A stretch of 24,026 bases of DNA. Source: an uncultured bacterium. GTDB taxonomy: Bacteria > Bacillota > Clostridia > Oscillospirales > Ruminococcaceae. The notes under the pieces were generated by a model. That model searched no databases. It saw nothing but the letters and a program-made list of their open reading frames with translations, and was not told the origin of the DNA. This document shows, one piece after another, positions 7,581 through 15,788 of this stretch (positions within the stretch are counted from its first letter, which is position 1; every line of letters begins with the position of its first letter). The position numbers were made by a program, and so were the translations under genes. Where the stretch lies: positions 1-24,026 of the forward strand of contig CAJMLQ010000035.1 of the NCBI GenBank assembly GCA_905214265.1, given 5' to 3'.

Positions 7581-7602
7581 TAAACATGGAGGTGTATGAC
7601 GG

Positions 7603-8517
7603 ATGAATGATCATATGGAGATCCGGACCGTACCAGAGAATGCCGCATTTTTCGAAGCGCTAGGGTCGGGCACCCGGCTGCAGATATTGGCCATGCTGGC
7701 GGACGGACCGCGCAGCGTTAGCGAGCTGGCGGATGCGATAAAACTATCCGTGACTATTACGGCGCGCCACATTCGCCAGCTGGAGGAGGTGGGGATCGTC
7801 CGGACCATTCGCGTTCCCGGAAAGCGGGGAATGCAGCGGCGGTGCGAACTGGCGATTTCCCGGTGTACGGCGGTCTTTGGGGACCCGCGTCCGGAGCCAG
7901 GCGTCCAGCGCCTGTCTATTCCGGTAGGGCAATATTGCGACTATGACGTCGCCCCGACCTGTGGCCTTGCTTCGGTGAAAAAGCAGATCGGCATCACCGA
8001 CGATCCTCAGTATTTCAGCAGTCCGGAGCGGCTGGAAGCAGGTATCCTCTGGTTCGGCTCCGGATATGTCCGCTACCCGATTCCGGGGTACCTCTTCCGG
8101 AATCAGCCAGTCAAGGAGTTGCGCATCACGCTGGAGCTTTGCTCGGAGTACCCGGGATTTCGGAAGGAATGGCCATCGGATATCACCTTTTCTCTGAATG
8201 GACGGGAAATCGGAACTTTTACCTCCCCTGGGGATTTTGGCCTTCCCCATGGCGTGTATACTCCGTCTTGGTGGCGGATGGGGACTCAGTACGGCCTTTT
8301 GAAGACCATCTCCCTGAACAACACTGACTCACGGATCGACGGAATCACCCAGCCCGGCATTTTCCTGCGGGACTTTTTAGATTTCAGTCAGAACAGTCTT
8401 CTTTTTACAGTCGCCTGTTCTAGAGAAGCGCGAAACTGCGGAGGAGTTACGCTTTTCGGCCGGGGCTTCGGAAATTATGACACCGATATTGAGGTGGAAG
8501 TAGTCTATGGAGAATAG
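7603..8517 (+). CDS. ArsR-type helix-turn-helix regulator with a large unknown C-terminal domain
   Basis: A 304-residue protein. Residues about 15-85 form a winged helix-turn-helix of ArsR type (FFEALGSGTRLQILAMLADG, then SVSELADAIKLSVTITARHI). The remaining 220 residues are not a known small-ligand ArsR extension. They are rich in aromatic residues and beta-strand-like, with CDYDVAPTCGLAS near 111-123, EAGILWFGSGYVRYPIPGY, and repeated alternating hydrophobic strands. This suggests a jelly-roll-like sensor, perhaps for carbohydrate (inference). GGAGGTG at 7588-7594 supports the start. It is divergent from the GH2 gene with facing consensus promoters, so it probably represses that gene in the absence of its substrate. 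Confidence 0.87.
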   Translation: MNDHMEIRTVPENAAFFEALGSGTRLQILAMLADGPRSVSELADAIKLSVTITARHIRQLEEVGIVRTIRVPGKRGMQRRCELAISRCTAVFGDPRPEPGVQRLSIPVGQYCDYDVAPTCGLASVKKQIGITDDPQYFSSPERLEAGILWFGSGYVRYPIPGYLFRNQPVKELRITLELCSEYPGFRKEWPSDITFSLNGREIGTFTSPGDFGLPHGVYTPSWWRMGTQYGLLKTISLNNTDSRIDGITQPGIFLRDFLDFSQNSLLFTVACSREARNCGGVTLFGRGFGNYDTDIEVEVVYGE

Positions 8518-8533
8518 TGGATTTTTGCTAGAA

Positions 8534-8547
8534 ATTTGTGGACAAAT
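8534..8547. promoter_or_regulatory. Candidate operator upstream of the M24 peptidase promoter
   Basis: ATTTGT-GG-ACAAAT is a perfect 6-bp inverted repeat 22 bp upstream of the -35 box. GACAAATC occurs here (8541-8548) and again at 8572-8579 overlapping the -35, 31 bp apart (about three helical turns). The binding protein is unknown. Confidence 0.4.
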
Positions 8548-8569
8548 CAGACTGTTTTAGCCAAGTTCG

Positions 8570-8598
8570 TTGACAAATCTGCCGGATTTTTCTATAAT
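8570..8598 (+). promoter_or_regulatory. Consensus promoter for the M24 peptidase, with a leader of about 220 nt
   Basis: TTGACA at 8570-8575 and TATAAT at 8593-8598 are 17 nt apart. Transcription would begin near 8605, leaving about 220 nt before the ATG at 8827. I see no ORF with a good ribosome site in that leader. It contains a CCGG-rich segment at 8768-8793 able to pair GCCGG with CCGG, but no riboswitch class I recognise. Confidence 0.8.
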
Positions 8599-8826
8599 AA
8601 AAAAGTTCATACAAAGCATAAAAATTCCATAATAATATCAATTTTCGTTGCTTTTATTGAAGTGGAATGTTTCGTGTGCTAAGATCATTTTGCAGGAATC
8701 TATACGTATCGTGAAGATGGAAGAATATGAGCTTTTGTAATTGCCGCTAATTATACGGCTTGGCGCTGCCGGCTGCTATTTTTAAAAGGCCGGATCATTT
8801 TTGTTCAGGATGAAGGAGGAAAATGT

Positions 8827-9900
8827 ATGTCTTTTCCGAAACGGAGGGAACAACTGCTAGAGAAGGTGCATCAGGCTGGATGCCAGTGGTTTGTCGCGGC
8901 TTCTCCGGCAGCGATCGGGTACCTGACGGGAGTTTTTCCCGCCGCGCCCAGCCTGCTGTTCCTTTCGGAAGAGTCCCGGCTGCTGCTGGCGCCGGAGGGT
9001 ACGGTCTTCCCGGAAGGAGAGGTCTGCGGCTACGCTTACTACAGCGGGGAATATCCGAGCAGGCCCTTGGAAGACTGTCTGAATTTGCTGAAGGGGCGCT
9101 CCTTTTCCGGGAGAGCGGCGGTGGAACGCTTTGTCTGTCCCGGCTGGGTTGAAGAGCTTTTTGAGGGCATCGTTGCAGCGGACAGCATTCTGCGGGATCA
9201 AATGGCCCGCAAAGATGAGGAGGGGGTGTTGGGCATCCGGAAGTGCCTGGCGCTGAACGCGGCGGTGTTCCGAAACCTATCTAGAAGCATCCGTCCCGGC
9301 ATGACGGAGCTGGATGTGTACCACCGCATCCTCACCGTCTTGGCGGAGGAGACTGGTGAACCGGCGGAGATCCGATACGACATTCTCAGTGGGGAGCGCA
9401 CCGCCGGGGTCGCCGGCGGCCCAACCCGGCGGGTCCTGCGGGAGGGAGAGCCTCTGATCGTGGACCTCTTGGTCCGCTACGGCGGCTATTGGAGCGATAC
9501 AACCAGGACCTTTTTTGCAGGGGATCCCACCCCGGAACAGCTGGCGGTTCATACCGCCGTCCGCCGCGCCCTTCGCGCAGGCGAGGAGGCGCTCCGCTGC
9601 TGCCGCACCGCCGGAGAAGTGGACCGTGCGGTCAAGGAGAGCCTGGCAGTAGACGGGTACCCTGGCCGGATGGAGCATCATTCCGGTCATGGCCTGGGGT
9701 ACGAGCCCTATGGCGCGCCCTACTTTGTTCGGACCTCTTCGGAGGCGCTGGAACCTGGCATGGTTGTCACCTTGGAGCCTGGCGCTTATTTTTCCGGACG
9801 GTTCGGAATCCGACTGGAAAACGCCTACTTATTGGAAAAAGAAGGCGTGAGGCCGCTTTTTGATTTTCCGGAGGAACCGGAAGCGTTTATCCTTAAATAA
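8827..9900 (+). CDS. M24-family metallopeptidase (Xaa-Pro aminopeptidase/dipeptidase type)
   Basis: A 357-residue cytoplasmic peptidase of normal family length. An N-terminal creatinase-like domain (1 to about 125) precedes the pita-bread catalytic domain. All five metal ligands are present: Asp213 in VDLLV, Asp224 in WSDTTR, His288 in GHGLGYE, Glu317 in TLEPG, and Glu331 in IRLEN; His284 and His285 also occur in MEHHSGH. It should remove N-terminal residues next to proline, or cleave Xaa-Pro dipeptides, using two metal ions. GGAGG at 8815-8819 supports the ATG at 8827. Another ATG 4 nt upstream is in a different frame. It stands alone, with its own promoter and a decayed gene region after it. 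Confidence 0.93.
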   Translation: MSFPKRREQLLEKVHQAGCQWFVAASPAAIGYLTGVFPAAPSLLFLSEESRLLLAPEGTVFPEGEVCGYAYYSGEYPSRPLEDCLNLLKGRSFSGRAAVERFVCPGWVEELFEGIVAADSILRDQMARKDEEGVLGIRKCLALNAAVFRNLSRSIRPGMTELDVYHRILTVLAEETGEPAEIRYDILSGERTAGVAGGPTRRVLREGEPLIVDLLVRYGGYWSDTTRTFFAGDPTPEQLAVHTAVRRALRAGEEALRCCRTAGEVDRAVKESLAVDGYPGRMEHHSGHGLGYEPYGAPYFVRTSSEALEPGMVVTLEPGAYFSGRFGIRLENAYLLEKEGVRPLFDFPEEPEAFILK

Positions 9901-9969
9901 GAAAGGAAATCCTTATGGAAACCCTATTTATTAAGGTTTCTATGGCATTATTCTGATGGACTTCGGCTG

Positions 9970-10118
9970 CGAATAATTCCGGCGTTTCCCATCGTCGCCT
10001 ACCACATCCCTCAGTTTTCCAGCGGAGTTTCCATGGCGGTTTACTGGGAGTTTTTAGGCATGGAGAAGATTCGCAGCATCAAAAACAGCGGCAGAACCAA
10101 TTATCAGATGCAGATCGG
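9970..10118 (+). pseudogene. Fragment of a DHDPS/NAL-family aldolase
   Basis: The frame at 9979 reads PAFPIVAYHIPQFSSGVSM and then GMEKIRSIKNSGRTNYQMQIG. This matches the central part of the dihydrodipicolinate synthase / N-acetylneuraminate lyase superfamily (pattern P-V-Y-x-P, then IK-[DN]-[ST], with the Schiff-base Lys of the barrel in IKN). Only about 50 residues remain, with no start or end of the gene. A 13-codon ORF (9915-9956) with AAGGA upstream precedes it and stops at TGA; it may be the start of another lost gene. The fragment ends at a junction near 10113-10120 where homology switches frame to an alcohol dehydrogenase. Confidence 0.65.
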
Positions 10119-10721
10119 GCCTGTGAAACCGGCGGAGCAGTGGATTCCTTCGTCCCCGGCGACCGGATGGTGGTGGAGACCTCCATCGGCTGCGGTCATT
10201 GCAGAGCCTGCCGCACCGGAAACCGCCACTTCTGCGCCGAAATGACGGAAATCGGATTTACCCCCAACGCGGGCGGCTACGCCCAGTATGTGAAGGCCCC
10301 CGCCGCCAATCTCTTCCGCATCCCGGACAACGTGAGCTACGAGGAAGCCGGGATCGTGGAAAGCGTGGTCTGTCCGGCCGGTGCGCTGATGCGCTGGGGC
10401 GTCCGCTTCGGTGAGACAGTGGCAGTGTACGGCGTTGGCCCGGCGGGGCTGTCGCTCATCCAGATGGCGGATTTCCACCACGTGACCATCGTCCCCCACG
10501 CCTTCAAGACGAATATCCTGATGGCGGCGACCCTCCAATATATCGCGGCCCTTCCCAACGCCTGGCTGCTGGAATTCTGCGAACAGGACACCATCCTTCG
10601 CCAGACTCTGACCAATCCGGTATTCCACGTGGAAGAGGACGGCAGCGTTCGGATTTCCAGCCGTCCCGGTATTGGCGTGGAACTGAACTGGGATGTGGTA
10701 GAGCGGTACCTCGTCAACTAA
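10119..10721 (+). pseudogene. Chimeric ORF: zinc alcohol dehydrogenase piece fused to an enolase-superfamily C-terminus
   Basis: An open frame of 201 codons joining two unrelated families; the likely initiator is only a GTG at 10140 without a clear ribosome site. Residues (from 10140) 1 to about 108 are the middle of a medium-chain zinc dehydrogenase: VPGDRMVVE, the four structural-zinc cysteines Cys18, 21, 24 and 32, GGYAQYV, and the nucleotide motif GVGPAG at 98-103. The N-terminal catalytic-zinc part and the rest of the Rossmann domain are missing. From about residue 111 the sequence becomes the C-terminal end of a mandelate racemase/dehydratase: VTIVPHAFKTNILMAATLQ, LLEFCEQD, then RPGIGVELNWDVVERY. 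The join lies near 10461-10472. It cannot fold as either enzyme, so I treat it as a deletion scar. Confidence 0.8.
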
Positions 10722-10722
10722 T

Positions 10723-12684
10723 ATGGAAAGGGAAATTACTGTGAATTATACCTATATCCTCAATCTGGACGGATTTGAACTGACCAACGAGTGCACCTAT
10801 TACACCCGGGAGGTCCTGGACAACGGCCTGGAGCGGCTGGTTTATCCTCGCTTCCACAATTCCGATGGAATCCTGACTATCAACCTCATCGTGGAGCGGG
10901 ACCCGGAGCTAGGGGTATCCTGTTGTCGACTGGAGGTGGAGAATGGCTCCGACCATCCGGTGCGGATCAATCGGGCCGACGTGGGCGTTTCCATGGAGAC
11001 AACCCGGATGGCCCTAGACTATTTTTCCTCGGACTGGGGTTCTGAGTATGTGCCGCGCCGGCAGGAAATCAACCGAGAATTCTCCTTCGGCGTCATTTCC
11101 GGCCGTTCCTGCAAGGGCTTCATTCCCTTCGCCCTCTGTGAAGGCGACAGCAGCGCTACGGCGATGGCCCTAGCCTGGTCCGGGAACTGGACCTGCACCG
11201 CCTTCCGCTGGACGGAGGAGTACTGCTGCTATAAGCCCTGGACCTACTGCTGTGTGATGGGCCTCACCGACGGCGCATTTTATACAGATCTTCCCGCCGG
11301 AGAGACCTTCCACGCGCCTGCGGTCTACGTTTCTTCCGCCGCGGATGGGGAATCGGCCAGCCTGGCTCTCCGCCGGTATTTCCGCCGGCACATCAGCCTT
11401 TTGGATGACGAAAGGTTCTCCCCACTGCCCTTGGAGTACAATACTTGGTGGGCCTACGAGGACAAGCTCATCACCGAAGACATCTTCCAGCAGAATGCGG
11501 AGATCGCTAAGAGCCTGGGTTGTTCCTACGCCATGATGGACGCAGGCTGGTTCGGTGACGAGACCGACGGCATCGGCTGGTACGAAAAGCGGGGAGACTG
11601 GGACCGGGTCAATCCAGAGCGGTTCCCCTCCGGGATGAAGGCCATGTGCGATAAAGCCAAGGCCGTGGAGATCCTACCGGGCATCTGGTGTGAGATTGAG
11701 GCGGTGGGTAAGGACGCCCTCCTGAACAAGACCCACCAAAAGCTTTTGGCCAAGCGGGAGGGGCGCTCTTTGGGCTACGTCTGCTTTGGCTGCCGGGAGA
11801 CTCGGGAGTGGGCCATGGAGGTCATGGACCGGATCGCCGGGGAATACGGTGCCAAATGGGTCAAGTTTGATTTCAACCTGGACCCCGGCATGGGCTGTGA
11901 CCGGACCGATCACGATCACGGGGCAGGGGACGGCCTGATGGCCCACTACCTGGGCTATTACGCTTTTCTGGAGAAGCTGCGGGCCAAATATCCGGACTTG
12001 GTTATCGAAAACTGTTCCTCCGGCGGTCTGCGCGGGGATCTGGGGATGCTCTCCCACTGCCACCTGACCTTCTTAAGCGATCCGGACCAGACCGATTTCC
12101 ATCTTCAGCTTTACTGGGGCGCACTGTCCTTCCTGCACCAGTCGGCGCTGCTTCATTTCACCTGGTCGGAGGTCACCTTCTGCGACCACAACAGCGGCAT
12201 CCACAACCCCATTTCCGAGGATATGCCACGGCATAAATTCGACTACATCATGCGGGCCGCCATGATGGGGGTTCCGGGGTTCTCCTACAAGCTTCCTGAA
12301 ATGCCGTCCTGGTGCCTGGAGCGGATAAAGGAGCTGGGCACCTATTATACCGCACATTCTTCAGACTTCATCCTTCATGGCGACGCCTACCGGCTGACCC
12401 CTCAGCCTCTGACTCACGGCCGCGGGGAGCGGTTCCCTGTGTTTGAGTTCGTCAGCGAAGCAGGCGACGCCCAGGTTCACGCTTTCCGTTTGAGCGGCGC
12501 GCCGGAGAGTCGGACTGTTTGCTTGAAAGGGCTGATCCCGGAGGCATGTTATGAGGTGGCCTTCATTGATTCCGGCAGACAGCTGCGGATGTCCGGCCGG
12601 GAATTGATGGATACAGGAATTTCCTTTGACGGACTGCCGGAGGAGGCGTCCGAGATCGCAGAAATCAATAAATTTGCAGAGTAA
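10723..12684 (+). CDS. GH36 alpha-galactosidase-like glycoside hydrolase
   Basis: A 653-residue protein with the GH36/GH-D layout: an N-terminal beta-sandwich (about 1-230), a catalytic barrel beginning at LEYNTWWAYED (238-247), and a C-terminal beta domain. The nucleophile is Asp383 in VKFDFN and the acid/base Asp453 in FLSDPDQ, 70 residues apart, as in GH36 alpha-galactosidases. ENCSSGGLRGDLG at 429-441 is the family's substrate-loop motif. It has no signal peptide, so it probably hydrolyses imported alpha-galactosides; related GH36 specificities cannot be excluded. The ATG at 10723 lacks a ribosome site. A GTG at 10741, after GGAAAGGGA, may be the true start. It directly follows the chimeric scar and ends before a clear terminator. 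Confidence 0.9.
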   Translation: MEREITVNYTYILNLDGFELTNECTYYTREVLDNGLERLVYPRFHNSDGILTINLIVERDPELGVSCCRLEVENGSDHPVRINRADVGVSMETTRMALDYFSSDWGSEYVPRRQEINREFSFGVISGRSCKGFIPFALCEGDSSATAMALAWSGNWTCTAFRWTEEYCCYKPWTYCCVMGLTDGAFYTDLPAGETFHAPAVYVSSAADGESASLALRRYFRRHISLLDDERFSPLPLEYNTWWAYEDKLITEDIFQQNAEIAKSLGCSYAMMDAGWFGDETDGIGWYEKRGDWDRVNPERFPSGMKAMCDKAKAVEILPGIWCEIEAVGKDALLNKTHQKLLAKREGRSLGYVCFGCRETREWAMEVMDRIAGEYGAKWVKFDFNLDPGMGCDRTDHDHGAGDGLMAHYLGYYAFLEKLRAKYPDLVIENCSSGGLRGDLGMLSHCHLTFLSDPDQTDFHLQLYWGALSFLHQSALLHFTWSEVTFCDHNSGIHNPISEDMPRHKFDYIMRAAMMGVPGFSYKLPEMPSWCLERIKELGTYYTAHSSDFILHGDAYRLTPQPLTHGRGERFPVFEFVSEAGDAQVHAFRLSGAPESRTVCLKGLIPEACYEVAFIDSGRQLRMSGRELMDTGISFDGLPEEASEIAEINKFAE

Positions 12685-12768
12685 CAGGAAAAGAAAGTTT
12701 TGTTCTGCCGGAAGAGAAGCCCGCAATTGTCGTGTCTGTTTTTCTCTAGAAGTAGAAACCGGAATTTT

Positions 12769-12802
12769 GAAATCTCCCGCTTTTGTGGGAGATTTCGTTT
12801 TT
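12769..12802 (+). terminator. Rho-independent terminator of the GH36 gene
   Basis: GAAATCTCCC at 12769-12778 pairs with GGGAGATTTC at 12787-12796, followed by GTTTTT (12797-12802). It lies 84 nt after the GH36 stop. Confidence 0.9.
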
Positions 12803-12916
12803 AAAGAAATATTTTCAACTTTTTTAGTAAAAATGTTGGTTTTTAAAATAAAATTGTAAAAATCTTGTTTTGTGACCGGCGTGTGACTCGTTTTCGATAT
12901 ACTTAATACATCAAAA

Positions 12917-12966
12917 GCAAGCCCGACCGGCTGGCGTGGGGAAAAGCCAGCTGAGAAAGTGCTTGC
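12917..12966 (+). ncRNA. Structured leader of the adhesin gene (unclassified)
   Basis: GCAAGC (12917-12922) pairs with GCTTGC (12961-12966), enclosing a second stem GCTGGC (12930-12935) with GCCAGC (12946-12951), plus unpaired CCGACCG and TGAGAAAGT. It ends 22 nt before the adhesin ATG and would be transcribed from a weak TATACT-type -10 near 12898. I recognise no riboswitch class. It could be a regulatory or mRNA-stabilising structure, or chance. Confidence 0.35.
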
Positions 12967-12988
12967 AAGATGGAAAAGGAGAATTGCT

Positions 12989-15568
12989 ATGGGAAAGAAA
13001 ACCTCCATGCTTCGAAAGGCGTTGGCAGGAGTCCTGGGTGCGGCAGTCTTTGCCGGCAGCGTATTCACCGGCACAGTCTTTGCCGTGAATCTGCCTGATC
13101 CTGCCTCCAGTGTCCAAATTACGAATCCGGGCGGACAAAAAGAGAATTCTGCCGATCATGTCACTACTCAAAAGACGATTTCTGGGACAGATAACGAAAA
13201 CGAGTTCAATATAACTCTTACCGTTACCACCCAGGAAGAACTGAAAGAAGTCCCTGTTTCTGCGGATACCGCCGTCGTCTTGGTGATGGATTCCTCTGGT
13301 AGTATGGAAGGCGGGCGTTTGACTTCGGCCAAAAAAGCTGCCAAAAACTTTGTAGACAAATATATCAAAGACACCACCTCTGCGGATAACCGCTACGCTG
13401 CGCTGGTGGAATTTGCTAGCGATGCATGGACCCTGAACAATTGGACAAACCTTGCGCAGGGCACAAGGACGTTTAAGGCCTCCATCGACAGCCTTAGGGC
13501 TGGCGGCGGTACGAATATCGAAGCGGGCCTTCAGCTTGCCTACAACCTGATTCAGGAAGGCAAAAAGAATGTGCTCAAAAATTGCACAAACATCAACGTC
13601 ATTCTTCTCAGCGACGGCTGCCCGACCTTCCATGTGAACGAAAAAACCCGCACCAGCACCACCAAAGTAGAGGGCGTTCGCGGCGGCGGAGATTGTGCGG
13701 AGCTTGAAGACTGGCAGCAGGCCGAGACGGTTGCCTCGACTATCCGGAATTCCGGCATCAGCCTTTACTCCATCGCGTTTGCGACTGGCACTGCTCAGTT
13801 TGAGTCTACAGAAACTAAGCAAGAATGGGTATGGGATATCTTTCTCATTTCGGGTCATTATGAAACCGTTAACCTGTGGAAGGAACAATCCGTCTACGAC
13901 TGGATGAACGGCTTTTCCGACAAAGCCTTCTCCGCGAAGGACGCCGACAAACTTGCCCTGAAGTTTGAGAATATCCTCAACCTGATCACTCTGGGTGCTA
14001 AGGCCTGGAATGTCACCGATCCCATGGGCGCAAACATCCTGTATACCGGCGAGGCCTCTGACACCGAAGAAAATGATACCAACAAGTTCGCCTACAAAAA
14101 CGGCGTCCTTACTTGGGATCTGAAGAACAGCATCCCTCAGGTTTCCGGCAGCAACCCCAAGACCTATACCTATACACTGACTTACCCGATTACGCTGGAT
14201 ACCACGGCTGAAGGGTTTGTGTCTGAGAAATCGTACCCCACCAATGGGGAAACTGTCCTGACCTATTACCTGTTCTCTAAGGTAAACGACGACACGACGA
14301 TTCCGGAAGAGCCGAACAAGATGAACTTTGAAATTCCGGAAGTAAAAGGCTATCTCGGCGAACTGTCCTTCACCAAAAACGGTGCGGACGGCGCTCTCTC
14401 CGGCGCGGACTTCACCCTCTCCATGAACGGCGGTTCTTGGGAAAAGGAAGCGACTTCCGCAGCAGACGGCACCGTAACGATTAGCGGGATTCCCTCTGGC
14501 TTTACCTACACTCTGACCGAGGAGCCAATGGCTGGCTATGAAGATCTCGATCCGATCGACGTGAAGGTTTCCTATGGCTCTGTAACCGATGCGAATAACA
14601 AGGCGATTACCACCATTACGAACACGCCTGTTGCGACTCCGAAGATCATCGTGGTTCACGATTATGGCCTGGACGGTACGTTCACCGAAGATCCCATTGA
14701 TTACGTTGCGGACTTCCAGCCCACTGCGCGTCTCGTGCATGACGGTGAGAATTATACGCTGACCAGTCAGGACGATCCTTATGAAGATGCAGCCGGAAAC
14801 ATCGTGTATGTCCTGTACTACGAAAAGGCTCTGACCCCGCCCCAATACTCCAAGATCCGTGTAATTCATGAGTATTACACAGACGACACAGAAGACGGTT
14901 TCCTTGAAGAAGAATTTGACTACAGCGAGGACTTTGTGCCGGTTCAGAAGCCGGAATACGAGGAGACGGTTTATACTTTCGACAGCCAGACTGGCCCGTC
15001 GGATGTCGGTGACGGCTGGGTAGAATATACCCTTACCTATAAGCGGACGACCGTACCTCCTCAGCCACCTGAACCTTCTGTGTTGTACACGATGATCGAA
15101 ATCAAGAAGACATGGGATGATGCGGAGCCTTATGATGGCAACATCACCTTCACTGCCACCAACGAGAATACCGGCAACAGCTACACCGGCACTCTGCGCG
15201 CCGGCCGCACCACAGCTTATATCCGGGTTCCCTCCGGCGGCACCTACGTCATCAGCGAGGATGTTCCCTCCGGTTACACGGCCAGCTATCCGGACGGCGA
15301 TACCGTAAGGGTAGCCACCGGTGCAACTGCTTCGATCAACGTTGTGAACAACCTTGTGGAAGAGCCCATCGTAGAGCCGGAACCTCCGTTGGTCCCTCCA
15401 ACCGATCCGGAACAGCCCGGAGAAGAGAGCGGAGAGGAAATTCTGGATGAAGAAATTCCTCTGGTCAATCCTCCACAGACTGGCTCTGTAGCCAGCGGCA
15501 TTTCAGTCCTCTTCGGCTTTGCAGCTGCCGCGCTGGTAAGTTCTGCAGTGCTTCGGAAGAAAAAATAA
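12989..15568 (+). CDS. Sortase-anchored VWA/Cna_B surface adhesin
   Basis: An 859-residue secreted wall protein. The ATG at 12989 has AAAGGAG upstream and gives a clean signal peptide (KK..LRKALAGVLGAAVFAG...FA, cut near residue 32). A von Willebrand A domain spans about 95-335, with the MIDAS residues DxSxS at 101-105, Thr175 in GGTNIE, and Asp209 in LLSDG. A SpaA/Cna_B domain follows (about 456-546) with candidate isopeptide Lys463 and Glu511. Then come two MucBP-like repeats (about 551-613 and 621-687), another Cna_B-like domain (702-788), and a Pro/Glu-rich spacer. The sorting signal is PPQTG (828-832) followed by a hydrophobic helix and RKKK. Pro replaces the usual Leu of LPxTG. It probably binds host or neighbouring-cell surfaces, possibly as a pilus-tip-like protein. 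No sortase is in the window. Confidence 0.92.
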   Translation: MGKKTSMLRKALAGVLGAAVFAGSVFTGTVFAVNLPDPASSVQITNPGGQKENSADHVTTQKTISGTDNENEFNITLTVTTQEELKEVPVSADTAVVLVMDSSGSMEGGRLTSAKKAAKNFVDKYIKDTTSADNRYAALVEFASDAWTLNNWTNLAQGTRTFKASIDSLRAGGGTNIEAGLQLAYNLIQEGKKNVLKNCTNINVILLSDGCPTFHVNEKTRTSTTKVEGVRGGGDCAELEDWQQAETVASTIRNSGISLYSIAFATGTAQFESTETKQEWVWDIFLISGHYETVNLWKEQSVYDWMNGFSDKAFSAKDADKLALKFENILNLITLGAKAWNVTDPMGANILYTGEASDTEENDTNKFAYKNGVLTWDLKNSIPQVSGSNPKTYTYTLTYPITLDTTAEGFVSEKSYPTNGETVLTYYLFSKVNDDTTIPEEPNKMNFEIPEVKGYLGELSFTKNGADGALSGADFTLSMNGGSWEKEATSAADGTVTISGIPSGFTYTLTEEPMAGYEDLDPIDVKVSYGSVTDANNKAITTITNTPVATPKIIVVHDYGLDGTFTEDPIDYVADFQPTARLVHDGENYTLTSQDDPYEDAAGNIVYVLYYEKALTPPQYSKIRVIHEYYTDDTEDGFLEEEFDYSEDFVPVQKPEYEETVYTFDSQTGPSDVGDGWVEYTLTYKRTTVPPQPPEPSVLYTMIEIKKTWDDAEPYDGNITFTATNENTGNSYTGTLRAGRTTAYIRVPSGGTYVISEDVPSGYTASYPDGDTVRVATGATASINVVNNLVEEPIVEPEPPLVPPTDPEQPGEESGEEILDEEIPLVNPPQTGSVASGISVLFGFAAAALVSSAVLRKKK

Positions 15569-15589
15569 AAAATCAAAAAGTTGTTTAAT

Positions 15590-15630
15590 AAAACGGCAGG
15601 TCTCCGCTGAATAGCGGGGCCTGCCGTTTT
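15590..15630. terminator. Bidirectional terminator after the adhesin gene
   Basis: AAAACGGCAGG (15590-15600) pairs with CCTGCCGTTTT (15620-15630); an inner CCGC/GCGG stem extends it. A-run and T-run on the two sides make it usable on both strands. Confidence 0.88.
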
Positions 15631-15748
15631 GCCGTCAGATCGGCCCCAGTGCCCATACCCGATCCGTAGCAGCAGGAACGCCTTGAGGTCATAGCAACTT
15701 GCTGAAGTATTCGCTGATCGTCGTCGCCACTGTTTCGATCATTAGAAA

Positions 15749-15788
15749 CGCGCGGCGAAGGGTAAATCCCCTTCGCCGCGCGGCTTTT
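15749..15788. terminator. Terminator of the sipL-spoIVA operon
   Basis: CGCGCGGCGAAGGG (15749-15762) pairs perfectly over 14 bp with CCCTTCGCCGCGCG (15769-15782), followed on the plus strand by GCTTTTAT. On the minus strand the tail is TTTCTAAT. It begins 5 nt past the spoIVA stop. About 120 nt of unassigned sequence lies between this and the adhesin terminator. Confidence 0.8.

Noticed and set aside
8823..9152. Alternative ATG at 8823 for the peptidase region
   Set aside because: It opens a different frame with no family similarity; the ATG at 8827 opens the M24 frame with all metal ligands.
10140..10721. A functional alcohol dehydrogenase
   Set aside because: It lacks the N-terminal catalytic-zinc region and most of the nucleotide-binding domain, and ends in an unrelated enolase-family tail.
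12917..12966. Cyclic-di-GMP riboswitch upstream of the adhesin
   Set aside because: The conserved segments of the class I and class II aptamers are absent; only generic stems remain.
12911..14869. Long minus-strand ORF (652 codons) opposite the adhesin gene
   Set aside because: It is a shadow of the adhesin reading frame; the plus strand has the signal peptide, domains and ribosome site, and the minus product resembles no protein family.
15631..15748. Possible small RNA or 17-codon ORF between two terminators
   Set aside because: No promoter or ribosome site could be found, and the short frame (starting ATGATCGAAACAG on the minus strand) lacks support.
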